Assembly: GCA_016210805.1 (NCBI GenBank)
Contig: JACQTL010000238.1
Location: forward strand, 1 to 14,538
DNA from: Actinomycetota bacterium
GTDB lineage: Bacteria; Actinomycetota; UBA4738; G016210805
Reading direction: 5' to 3'
DNA: 14,538 nt
In this document: piece by piece, positions 1 through 6,477 of the stretch
Position numbering within the stretch: position 1 is the stretch's first letter
How the letters are laid out: every line of letters starts with the position of its first letter
Program-made: the position numbers and the translations under genes
Notes under the pieces: model-generated
The model's database searches: none
Seen by the model: the letters and a program-made list of their open reading frames with translations, nothing else
What the model was told of the DNA's origin: nothing

Positions 1-993
1 GCACATCACCCGACCCTGGTACGCCGCCCTCGGCGCGGTGCCCTTCACCAGCGAGGCGATCCGGCTCGCTACCACCGGCGCCTCGAAGTGCGCGGTCGAC
101 CCGCTCTTCGAGATGGGCAGGTCGGTGGCGTCGCCGATCGCGAAGATCCGCTCGTGTTCGCGGTGCTGGAGGGTGGCCGGGTCGGTGGGGATCCACCCGG
201 TCCGGTCTCCCAGGCCGCTCGCCTCGACCACGTTCTGCCCGCGGTGGGGGGGCACCGCCACCAGGAGCTCGTACTCCGCCTTCTCCCCCTCAAGCGACGT
301 AACCGCTCCGGCCGATGGGTCGACCTCCTCGATGTTGAAGAACGTCGAGAGGACGATCCCCCGCCGCTCCATGATCGGCTGTACCAGCCTGGAGGTCGTC
401 TCGATCGTGAAGGCGCGGTTCAGGGGGGACAGCAGGGTGATCTCGCTCTTGTCGCGGATCCCCCGCTTGCGGAGGTGCTCCTCGAGCATCAGGACGAACT
501 CCACCGGGGCCGGCGGGCACTTGTAGGGGATCCCGGCGATGCCGACCAGGATCCTGCCGCCGTCGAAGGTCCGGAGCTCCTCCCGGAGGCGCTGGGCGCC
601 CTCCAGCGAGTAGAAGGTGTGCGAGCCCTCGACGAGGCCGGGCACCTGCTCGGGCACGAGTCGGGCTCCGGTGGCCATCACCAGGTAGTCGAAGGGCAGC
701 GATCCGCCGCGGGCGAGCTTGACCTCGCCGGCCGCGGGATCGACCAGCTCCGCCGACTCGACGGCCAGGCGCACTCCCTTGCGGAGCAGGAGGCGCTCGT
801 CACGGGCGAGCCACCTGCCGTTGGCCTGGCCGAGGGCCACGTACAGGAACCCCGGCTGGTACACGTGCATCCCCGTGGGGTCGACCACGGTGACCTCCGC
901 CTCGCGCCCCAGCTCCTTGTCGAGCAGGTTCGCGGCCAGGGTCCCGCCGACCCCTCCACCCAGGACGACGATGCGCGCCGGCACCGCCGTCAC
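1..993 (-). CDS. sqr: Sulfide:quinone oxidoreductase-like FAD flavoprotein (3' end outside window)
   Basis: 331 residues are visible and the C-terminus is beyond the left edge. SQRs oxidise sulfide to sulfane sulfur at a redox-active cysteine pair next to FAD and pass electrons to membrane quinone. Seen: an N-terminal FAD-binding GGGVGG at residues 12-17, a second dinucleotide signature ending in MATGA (106-110), and a late IGDATDLPISKSGS segment (286-299), which is very SQR-like. There are only two cysteines: C159 in YKCPPAP and C331 at the window edge after AYQGRVM. They match in position the two cysteines kept across SQRs (C160 and C356 of the Acidithiobacillus enzyme); I see no equivalent of the third (C128). 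The GTG start at 993 overlaps the stop of the TusA-like gene by 4 bases (GTGA), so the two are probably translationally coupled. Other FAD disulfide oxidoreductases are possible but fit less well. Confidence 0.85.
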   Translation of the reverse strand, partial: MTAVPARIVVLGGGVGGTLAANLLDKELGREAEVTVVDPTGMHVYQPGFLYVALGQANGRWLARDERLLLRKGVRLAVESAELVDPAAGEVKLARGGSLPFDYLVMATGARLVPEQVPGLVEGSHTFYSLEGAQRLREELRTFDGGRILVGIAGIPYKCPPAPVEFVLMLEEHLRKRGIRDKSEITLLSPLNRAFTIETTSRLVQPIMERRGIVLSTFFNIEEVDPSAGAVTSLEGEKAEYELLVAVPPHRGQNVVEASGLGDRTGWIPTDPATLQHREHERIFAIGDATDLPISKSGSTAHFEAPVVASRIASLVKGTAPRAAYQGRVMC

Positions 994-1229
994 CGGGCCT
1001 TGCCGACCACGAACCGTGCGAAGCCGTCCTCCTCGACCACCTCCACCATCTCGTGGCCGGCCTTGGCCACCCAGGCAGGGATGTCGGTCCGCGAGCCCTC
1101 GTCGCTCGACAGGACCTCGATCACCTCGCCGACGGCTCCCTCGCGGATCGCCCCGATCAGGGTCATGAGGGGTCCGGGGCATGCCATTCCCCTCGCGTCG
1201 ATCGTCCGGTCCACGTGAACGACTGCCAT
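990..1229 (-). CDS. tusA: TusA/SirA-like sulfur carrier protein
   Basis: A 79-residue cytosolic protein, the usual TusA length. TusA proteins carry a persulfide on one cysteine and pass sulfur between enzymes. Seen: the family signature as DARGMACPGP, with C17 followed by PGP (classical form CPxP), an N-terminal strand, then the helix LMTLIGAIRE. The acidic, valine-rich C-terminal half (VVEEDGFARFVV) fits the last two strands of the fold. ATG at 1229 is preferred. A GTG nine bases upstream is only two bases from the Shine-Dalgarno, too close to use. The gene lies between the DsrE2-like gene (17-base gap) and the SQR-like gene (4-base overlap). TusA next to DsrE-type proteins is a known arrangement in sulfur oxidisers, supporting a sulfur-relay role rather than tRNA thiolation. 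The acceptor is unknown. Confidence 0.85.
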   Translation of the reverse strand: MAVVHVDRTIDARGMACPGPLMTLIGAIREGAVGEVIEVLSSDEGSRTDIPAWVAKAGHEMVEVVEEDGFARFVVGKAR

Positions 1230-1240
1230 CGTCCTCACTC

Positions 1241-1246
1241 CCTCCT
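1241..1246 (-). promoter_or_regulatory. Shine-Dalgarno of the TusA-like gene
   Basis: AGGAGG on the minus strand, ending 11 bases before ATG 1229 and only 2 bases before GTG 1238. It overlaps the TGA stop of the upstream DsrE2-like gene. The spacing decides for the ATG, though 11 is on the long side. Confidence 0.6.
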
Positions 1247-1662
1247 CAGATGAACACCACCGGACCGGTGGCCGCGGCCATGAAGGCCGCCACGCCCTGG
1301 ACCCCGTCCACCAGCGGGTCGAGGTCGTCCTTGGTGATCTCGAACAGCTCGAGCGACAGCGCGCAGGCCTGGATGTCGACCTCGCCGATGTCCTTGGCCT
1401 GCCACAGGATGTCGCTCCAGTGCTGGGCGCCGTCTCGCTCGGCCAGGCGGCGCATGGCCTCCTGCCCCTCCACGCCGGCCTCCGGGGAGACGCCGTGGTC
1501 CTTGCGGATCCGGTCCGCCCGGAAGGCGTCGAGGGCCCAGTACTGCAGGAAGAGGTTCACCCTGCGGCCCATGGCCGCGGCGCCGGTGGCCAGGATGGCA
1601 GCGGCGCCGAGCTTGTCGTCGGTGCCCGAGAAGAGCACCAGAGAGAGCGTGTCGTCTTCCAT
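1246..1662 (-). CDS. dsrE2: DsrE2-like (DsrE/F family, COG2210-type) sulfur-transfer protein
   Basis: 138 residues. Members of this family bind or relay sulfane sulfur on a conserved cysteine, often with TusA and rhodanese partners. Seen: an alanine-rich helix LGAAAILATGAAAMG (18-32), then NLFLQYWALDAF (36-47), matching the FFTFWGL-type segment of DsrE2 proteins. The only cysteine is C100 in IQACALSLELF, where the family keeps its active cysteine. The C-terminal GVAAFMAAATGPVVFI (123-138) is also typical. The alanine-rich helix could be buried or loosely membrane-associated; it is not a convincing transmembrane span. The ATG at 1662 has AGGAGG six bases upstream. This is the first gene of the leftward operon, and its promoter must lie between it and hydB. 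The family assignment is firm; the exact partner and substrate are inferred from context. Confidence 0.82.
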   Translation of the reverse strand: MEDDTLSLVLFSGTDDKLGAAAILATGAAAMGRRVNLFLQYWALDAFRADRIRKDHGVSPEAGVEGQEAMRRLAERDGAQHWSDILWQAKDIGEVDIQACALSLELFEITKDDLDPLVDGVQGVAAFMAAATGPVVFI

Positions 1663-1870
1663 GCGGTCCCTCCTCGTTTCCTGTAGCCAGGGTCCCAACG
1701 GGGACGCGAGGCGCTCAGGGGCGGCCGGCCCGAGTCGTGCGGGCCGTTCGGCACCGGCCCGAGGCCGGGCGCGCGGGTCGATGGTCCCCCTCGCATCGTG
1801 CCGAAAGGCCGGGGAGCCGGCGACGTTCCTCCGCGAGCATCGGGAGCGCAAGAGCGAAGGGACGGAACCG
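1663..1870. promoter_or_regulatory. Divergent intergenic region between sulfur operon and hydrogenase operon
   Basis: About 208 GC-rich bases with no credible gene, separating two operons that point away from each other. Promoters for both directions must be here or in the first genes. I see no confident -35/-10 pair on either strand. The minus-strand Shine-Dalgarno GAGGAGGG (1668-1675) serves the DsrE2-like gene and AAGGGA (1857-1862) serves hydB. A shared intergenic region makes co-regulation of the operons possible, for example by redox or sulfur state, but no recognisable operator was found. Confidence 0.55.
1857..1862 (+). promoter_or_regulatory. Shine-Dalgarno deciding the hydB start
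   Basis: AAGGGA ends eight bases before GTG 1871 but 17 bases before the in-frame ATG at 1880. This favours the GTG as the true start. Confidence 0.55.
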
Positions 1871-3007
1871 GTGCGCTTCATGGATCGGCCCGCGTTCGGC
1901 CGGCTCCTCGCGGAGCTGGCTCGGCGCGGGTACGCCGTGATCGGGCCGACCCTCCGGGGCGGCGCCATCGTGCTGGACCACGTCGAGGGCCTCGAAGACC
2001 TCCCCAGAGGCCTCGGGAGCCGGCACGGGCCGGGCGTCTACAGCCTCCTCCGGCGAGACGACGACCGGCTGTTCGGCCAAGCCCCCGGTCCGGACTCGGC
2101 GAAGCGCTTCCTGTTCCCCCCTCGCGAGCGCCTGGCCACGGTGAGCCGCCCCGGCGGGCGGCTCACCGTGGACCGGGCCGCCGACGGGGAGCCTCCCCGA
2201 TACGCCTTCGTGGGCCTGCGGGCCTGCGACCTCCAGGCCGTCCTGATCCAGGACCGGGTGTTCCTGGGCGGGCCGTACCGCGACGAGCCCTACGAGGCCC
2301 GCCGGGACGGCGCCTTCTTCCTCGCAGCGAACTGCACGGACCCCGGGCAGACGTGCTTCTGCACGTCGACGGGAACGGGCCCCTGGTGCAGGGCCGGGTT
2401 CGACGTCGCCGTCACCGAGATCGACGGCGGCATGGTGGCCGAGGTCGGCACCGCGGAGGGCCGCGAGGTCCTGGACGCCGCGGGGGCACGGGAGGCCTCG
2501 CCCGACGAGATCGCCGCCTCCGACCGAGCCGTCCGGCAGGCCGCGGACCGCATCGACCGCCGGCCCGACCTGCGCGGGATCGGCGAGGTCCTGTACCGGA
2601 ACGCCGGGAACCCCGTCTGGGACGAGATCGCCGAGCGCTGCCTGGCCTGCGGGAACTGCACGGCCGTCTGCCCGACCTGCTTCTGCCACGACGTGGTCGA
2701 CACCGCGAGCATCACGGGCCAGGAGGCCGAGCGGTCCAGGGAGTGGGCCTCGTGCTTCTCGGAGGAGTTCACCCACGTGGCCGGGGGCTCCCCGATCCGG
2801 GCCTCCGGAGCGTCGCGGTACCGCCAGTGGCTGACCCACAAGTTCGCGTCCTGGAGGGATCAGTTCGGCGTCCCCGGATGCGTGGGGTGCGGCCGGTGCG
2901 TGACGTGGTGCCCGGCGGGGATCGACATCCTCGAGGTGCTCGCCGCGATCCGGGCCCGCGACGGCGAGCGCGATCACGACGAGCGCCACCGGACGGCGGT
3001 CCGATGA
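1871..3007 (+). CDS. hydB: Group 3b [NiFe] hydrogenase (sulfhydrogenase) beta subunit, 4Fe-4S protein
   Basis: 378 residues from the GTG start. The beta subunit is the electron-transfer arm that, with the gamma subunit, connects the hydrogenase core to NADP(H); in archaeal sulfhydrogenases it is also tied to S0/polysulfide reduction. Seen: VGLRACDLQAV (114-124), then the family block NCTDPGQTCFC (154-164). Two cysteine clusters lie near the C-terminus: C257-C260-C263-C267 with further C270 and C272 (CLACGNCTAVCPTCFC), and C337-C340-C343-C347 (CVGCGRCVTWCP). These are two [4Fe-4S] sites of ferredoxin type. No signal peptide or membrane span, so cytosolic. It is the first gene of the operon, and its stop overlaps the hydG start (ATGA). 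The beta-gamma-delta-alpha gene order is the one known from the Pyrococcus hydBGDA operon and supports the group 3b call. Confidence 0.92.
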   Translation: MRFMDRPAFGRLLAELARRGYAVIGPTLRGGAIVLDHVEGLEDLPRGLGSRHGPGVYSLLRRDDDRLFGQAPGPDSAKRFLFPPRERLATVSRPGGRLTVDRAADGEPPRYAFVGLRACDLQAVLIQDRVFLGGPYRDEPYEARRDGAFFLAANCTDPGQTCFCTSTGTGPWCRAGFDVAVTEIDGGMVAEVGTAEGREVLDAAGAREASPDEIAASDRAVRQAADRIDRRPDLRGIGEVLYRNAGNPVWDEIAERCLACGNCTAVCPTCFCHDVVDTASITGQEAERSREWASCFSEEFTHVAGGSPIRASGASRYRQWLTHKFASWRDQFGVPGCVGCGRCVTWCPAGIDILEVLAAIRARDGERDHDERHRTAVR

Positions 3008-3897
3008 GCGCGGCGATCGCGATGGAGCGGCTGGAGCCGGCCCCGGAGCGGCCTCCAGCCGACGTGGGCCTGCCCCTGCGCGTGGCCACGATCCGGCGGG
3101 TCGTGCCCGAGACCCCCGACACCTCGACGTACTGGCTCACCCTGGCCGACCCCGCCGAGCGGGCCCGGTTCCGCTTCGAGCCCGGGCAGTTCGACATGCT
3201 GACGGTGCCGGGGGTGGGCGAGTCGGCCATCTCGATCTCGTCGGACCCGGCCCATCCCGAGCGCCTGGCCCACACGGTGCGCGCGGTCGGGCGGGTCACC
3301 CGTGCCCTGGGCGCCCTGGGGTCCGGGGACCGGATCGGCCTCCGCGGCCCGTTCGGGCGGCCCTGGCCGATGGCCGAGGCCGAGGGCGGCGACCTGCTCA
3401 TCGTGGCCGGCGGGCTGGGGCTGGCCCCGGTCCGCCCGGCCATCTTCCGGGCGATGCGGGCCAGGGACCGCTACCGCCGGGTGGTCGTCCTGATCGGGGC
3501 TCGGGGGCCCGAGCACCTCCTCTTCGGGGGCGAGTTCGACGGGTGGGGCCAGTGGATGCGCGACCGTGAGCTGGAGGTCGCGCTCTCCGTCGACGTGCCC
3601 ACCGACGACTGGCCGTACGGGGTGGGCGTCGTCACGACGCTCTTCGACGGCGCCCGGATCGAGCCCCAGCGGACCACGGCCCTCGTGTGCGGCCCCGAGA
3701 TCATGATGTGCTTCGCGGCCCACGACCTCGTGGTCCGGGGCATGTCCCCCGACCGGATCCACGTCTGCATCGAGCGGAACATGCAGTGCGGGGTGCGCCT
3801 GTGCGGGCACTGCCAGCTCGGCCCGCTCTTCGTCTGCTCCGACGGGCCGGTGTTCCCGTTCGGAGAGGTCGTGGACCACCTGGAGGCCGGCCGGTGA
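3004..3897 (+). CDS. hydG: Group 3b hydrogenase gamma subunit, FAD/NAD(P)-binding diaphorase
   Basis: 297 residues. This subunit carries flavin and exchanges electrons between the iron-sulfur chain and NADP(H). The fold is that of the ferredoxin-NADP reductase / dihydroorotate dehydrogenase electron-transfer family. Seen: a FAD-binding stretch with FEPGQFDMLTVPG (58-70) and SAISISSDP (74-82), which takes the place of the usual RxYS flavin motif. The nucleotide-binding loop VAGGLGLAPVRP is at 134-145, and VCGPEIMM, the usual late NAD(P) site, at 228-235. A C-terminal [2Fe-2S]-type cluster has C262, C267, C270 and C278 (spacing 4, 2, 7), as in the PyrK/HydG family. ATG 3004 overlaps the hydB stop by 4 bases, and its own stop overlaps GTG of hydD. 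Coenzyme preference cannot be read from sequence alone; NADP is assigned from group 3b biochemistry. Confidence 0.92.
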   Translation: MSAAIAMERLEPAPERPPADVGLPLRVATIRRVVPETPDTSTYWLTLADPAERARFRFEPGQFDMLTVPGVGESAISISSDPAHPERLAHTVRAVGRVTRALGALGSGDRIGLRGPFGRPWPMAEAEGGDLLIVAGGLGLAPVRPAIFRAMRARDRYRRVVVLIGARGPEHLLFGGEFDGWGQWMRDRELEVALSVDVPTDDWPYGVGVVTTLFDGARIEPQRTTALVCGPEIMMCFAAHDLVVRGMSPDRIHVCIERNMQCGVRLCGHCQLGPLFVCSDGPVFPFGEVVDHLEAGR

Positions 3898-4679
3898 GCG
3901 GCGGCGGGAGGCCCAGGCTGGCCGTGTTCAAGCTGGCGTCCTGCGACGGCTGCCAGCTCCAGCTCCTCGACGCCGAGGAAGCCCTCCTCGACCTGGCCGG
4001 GGCCGTGGACATCGTCCACTTCCCGGAAGCGACCAGCCGCAGCGAGGCGGGGCCCTACGACGTCACCCTGATCGAAGGATCGGTCTCGACGCCCTCACAG
4101 CTCGACGAGGTGCGCGAGATCCGCGAGCGCTCCCGGTTCCTGGTCACGATGGGCGCCTGCGCCACCTCCGGCGGCGTGCAGGCCCTCCGTAACTGGGCCG
4201 ACGCCGGGGAGCTGGCCCGCGCGGTCTATCCCTCCCCGGAGCTACTCCGGAGCCTGGAGACGTCCACCGCGGTCTCGGACCACGTGCGTGTGGACCTCGA
4301 GCTACCCGGATGCCCGGTCGACCGCGGCCAGCTCCTCGGCGCGCTCGCGGCCCTCCTGGCCGGCACCGTCCCCCGCCTGTCCTCGGCACCGGTCTGCGCG
4401 GAGTGCAAGCGGCGGGGATACGCGTGCGTCATGGTCGTCCGGGGGGAGCCCTGCCTGGGCCCGGTGACCAGGACGGGGTGCGGCGCGCTCTGCCCGGCGT
4501 TCGGCCGGGCGTGCTACGGGTGCTTCGGCCCATCCCGGACGCCCAACGTGGCCTCGCTCCTCGACCGGTTCGCCGTCCTCGGTCTCACCCGCGACGAGGC
4601 GGCCCGGAAGCTCCGGCTCATCACGAGCTGGAGCCCGGAGTTCCGCGCGGCCCTCCGGGAGGAGGTGCCGGCCCGATGA
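3894..4679 (+). CDS. hydD: Group 3b [NiFe] hydrogenase small (delta) subunit
   Basis: 261 residues. The small subunit carries the iron-sulfur wire that takes electrons from the NiFe site in the alpha subunit towards beta and gamma. Seen: the proximal-cluster ligands C17 and C20 (LASCDGCQLQLL), C89 (GACATSGG) and C140 (ELPGCPVD), in the order and context of NiFe small subunits. EGSVSTP (61-67) is a conserved loop. Cysteines C168, C171, C178, C187, C196, C200, C207 and C210 make a rich C-terminal set, enough for two further clusters. There is no twin-arginine signal, which agrees with a cytosolic enzyme and separates it from uptake hydrogenases of groups 1 and 2. GTG 3894 overlaps the hydG stop (GTGA) and fixes the start. 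Also called hyhS or shyD in other organisms. Confidence 0.93.
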   Translation: MSGGGRPRLAVFKLASCDGCQLQLLDAEEALLDLAGAVDIVHFPEATSRSEAGPYDVTLIEGSVSTPSQLDEVREIRERSRFLVTMGACATSGGVQALRNWADAGELARAVYPSPELLRSLETSTAVSDHVRVDLELPGCPVDRGQLLGALAALLAGTVPRLSSAPVCAECKRRGYACVMVVRGEPCLGPVTRTGCGALCPAFGRACYGCFGPSRTPNVASLLDRFAVLGLTRDEAARKLRLITSWSPEFRAALREEVPAR

Positions 4680-5974
4680 CCCATCGCACCGTGCACGTCC
4701 CGACGATCGCCCGGGTGGAGGGCGAGGGCGCGCTCCACATCCGCCTGCGGGACGGCGAGATCCTCGACCTCCGGCTGGAGATCTACGAGCCCCCCCGGTT
4801 CTTCGAGGGGTTCCTGGCCGGGCGGCACTTCTCGGAGGTCCCCGACATCGTTCCCCGGATCTGCGGGATCTGCCCGGTGGCCTACCAGATGAGCGCGGTC
4901 CACGGCTTCGAGCGCCTCTTCGAGGTCGAGGTCCCCCCGGGGACCGACGAGCTCCGCCGGATCCTGTACTGCGCGGAGTGGATCGAGAGCCACATGCTCC
5001 ACGTCCACCTGCTCGCCGCGCCCGACCTCCTGGGGTACGACAGCGCGATCGAGATGGCCGCCACCGAGCGCCCCGCGCTCGAGCGCGGCCTGCGGCTCAA
5101 GCGGCTGGGGAACGACCTCCTGACGGCGGTGGGCGGACGGGAGATCCATCCCGTGTCGCCCCGGGTGGGTGGGTTCTCCGGCGTGCCGTCCCGTCGCGAG
5201 ATGGGCGCCTTCGTCCCCCGGCTGGAGGAAGCCCTGGAGGAGATCCTCGCCGTGGCCGACTGGGTGGCGCCCCTCGCCCAGCCCGCGTTCCCCCGCCCGG
5301 CCGAGCTCGTGAGCCTGGTCCACCCCGAGGAGTACCCGATCAACCGGGGCCGCGTGGCCACGACGGCGGGGCGGGCCTTCCCCTCCGAGGAGTTCGAGGA
5401 GCGCGTGGAGGAGCTCCAGGTCCCCCACTCCAACGCCCTGCACGCCCGCTTCGTGGACGGAGGCGCCTACGTGACCGGCCCCCTGGCCCGGGCGAACCTG
5501 AACGCCGAGCGGCTCACCCCGGTCGCCCGGGAGGCCGGGACCCGGGCCGGGCTCGACCTGCCCACCTCCGATCCGTTCGCCTCGATGGCGGCGAGGATCG
5601 CCGAGACGGCCCTCGCCCTGGAGGAGTCGCTCCGACTGATCCGCGGCTACGAGCCACCCGAGCCCCCTTCGGTCGAGGTCCGGCCCCGGGCCGGGAGGGC
5701 CACCTGGATCACCGAGGCCCCCAGGGGGATGCTCTATCACCGGTACGACGTGGCCGACGACGGCACGATCCTCGAGGCCAAGATCGTCCCGCCCACCTCC
5801 CAGAACCTCCGGCACATGGAGGAGGACCTCCGAGCCTTCGTGCCCACGGTCCTCGACCGGAGCGACGCGGAGCTCACCCGCCTGGCCGAGATGGTCGTGC
5901 GCACGTACGACCCGTGCATCTCGTGCGCGACCCATTTCCTGACGCTCGACATCGACCGGGGGGAGGAGCGATGA
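4676..5974 (+). CDS. hydA: Group 3b [NiFe] hydrogenase large (alpha) catalytic subunit
   Basis: 432 residues. It holds the Ni-Fe(CN)2CO centre that splits or forms H2. Seen: the N-terminal IARVEGEG (11-18) typical of NiFe large subunits, the L1 motif RICGICP with C63 and C66, and the L2 motif DPCISCATH with C414, C417 and H420. These four cysteines would hold the metals. Twelve residues follow H420 (FLTLDIDRGEER), a plausible C-terminal extension removed after nickel insertion by the protease encoded next door. At residue 70 the L1 block reads VAYQ, so the position often filled by histidine (CxxCxxxH) is tyrosine. This may be normal for bacterial 3b enzymes. ATG 4676 overlaps the hydD stop by 4 bases. 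Its stop overlaps the protease start, so subunit and processing enzyme are probably made together. Confidence 0.94.
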   Translation: MTHRTVHVPTIARVEGEGALHIRLRDGEILDLRLEIYEPPRFFEGFLAGRHFSEVPDIVPRICGICPVAYQMSAVHGFERLFEVEVPPGTDELRRILYCAEWIESHMLHVHLLAAPDLLGYDSAIEMAATERPALERGLRLKRLGNDLLTAVGGREIHPVSPRVGGFSGVPSRREMGAFVPRLEEALEEILAVADWVAPLAQPAFPRPAELVSLVHPEEYPINRGRVATTAGRAFPSEEFEERVEELQVPHSNALHARFVDGGAYVTGPLARANLNAERLTPVAREAGTRAGLDLPTSDPFASMAARIAETALALEESLRLIRGYEPPEPPSVEVRPRAGRATWITEAPRGMLYHRYDVADDGTILEAKIVPPTSQNLRHMEEDLRAFVPTVLDRSDAELTRLAEMVVRTYDPCISCATHFLTLDIDRGEER

Positions 5975-6477
5975 CCGTCGTGCGCGTGGTGGGATGCGGA
6001 ACGCCGTCCGCGGCCGACGACGCCGCCGGGCTGATCGCGGCGCGGATGGCCGGGGAGGAGCTGGCCGGCGTGCCCGGGGTGGAGGTGGTCGAGGCCGGCG
6101 GCCCGTTCCACGTCCTGGACCTCCTCGAGGGAGCCCACGCGGTGGTCCTGGTCGACGCGGTCCGCGCGCCGGGGGGCGGCCGGCCTCCCGGGACGGTGGT
6201 CCGGGTCGAGGCCGGCCCCGAGGGGCTCCCCGCGGACGTGGGGCGGTCGGTGTCCTCCCATGGCTTCGGCGTTGGCGAGGCGGTCGGCCTGGCGGCGGCC
6301 CTCCGGCCCGGGCACCGGATCGTCTTCCTGGGGGTGGAGGCCGAGAACGTGGCGGCGGGGTGGCCCGTCTCCGCCCCGGTCCGCCGGGCCCTCCCCGGCC
6401 TGGCCCACCGGGTGGCCGAGGAGGCCAGGCGCCTGGTCGAGGGGGCTCCGCCCGGCGAGGACGGGGAGGAAGCGTGA
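5971..6477 (+). CDS. Hydrogenase maturation endopeptidase (HycI/HybD-type)
   Basis: 168 residues, the usual size for this family. It should clip the short C-terminal tail of the large subunit once nickel is in place, closing the active site. Seen: an N-terminal VVGCGTPSAADDAAG (6-20), equivalent to the GxGNxxxxDDxxG motif, with D16 (or D17) as the first nickel-sensing ligand. VDAV holds D62, and SSHGFGVGEA holds H97. These correspond to the E/D, D and H ligands of HybD and HycI. The usual asparagine after GxG is replaced by threonine (T11). FLGVEAENV (119-127) matches the conserved late FLGI block. It overlaps hydA on one side (ATGA) and hypF on the other (GTGA). The placement directly after hydA makes the alpha subunit its obvious substrate. 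Gene naming is not uniform, so I leave the symbol empty. Confidence 0.9.
   Translation: MTVVRVVGCGTPSAADDAAGLIAARMAGEELAGVPGVEVVEAGGPFHVLDLLEGAHAVVLVDAVRAPGGGRPPGTVVRVEAGPEGLPADVGRSVSSHGFGVGEAVGLAAALRPGHRIVFLGVEAENVAAGWPVSAPVRRALPGLAHRVAEEARRLVEGAPPGEDGEEA

Noticed and set aside
38..1218. Plus-strand open frames across the SQR-like and TusA-like genes
   Set aside because: Their translations have no recognisable motif, while the minus strand gives FAD-binding, SQR and CPGP signatures.
1747..1805. Inverted repeat TTCGGCAC / GTGCCGAA in the divergent intergenic region
   Set aside because: Eight-base arms 43 bases apart with no extension. A match of this size is not surprising in 200 GC-rich bases, so I do not call it an operator.
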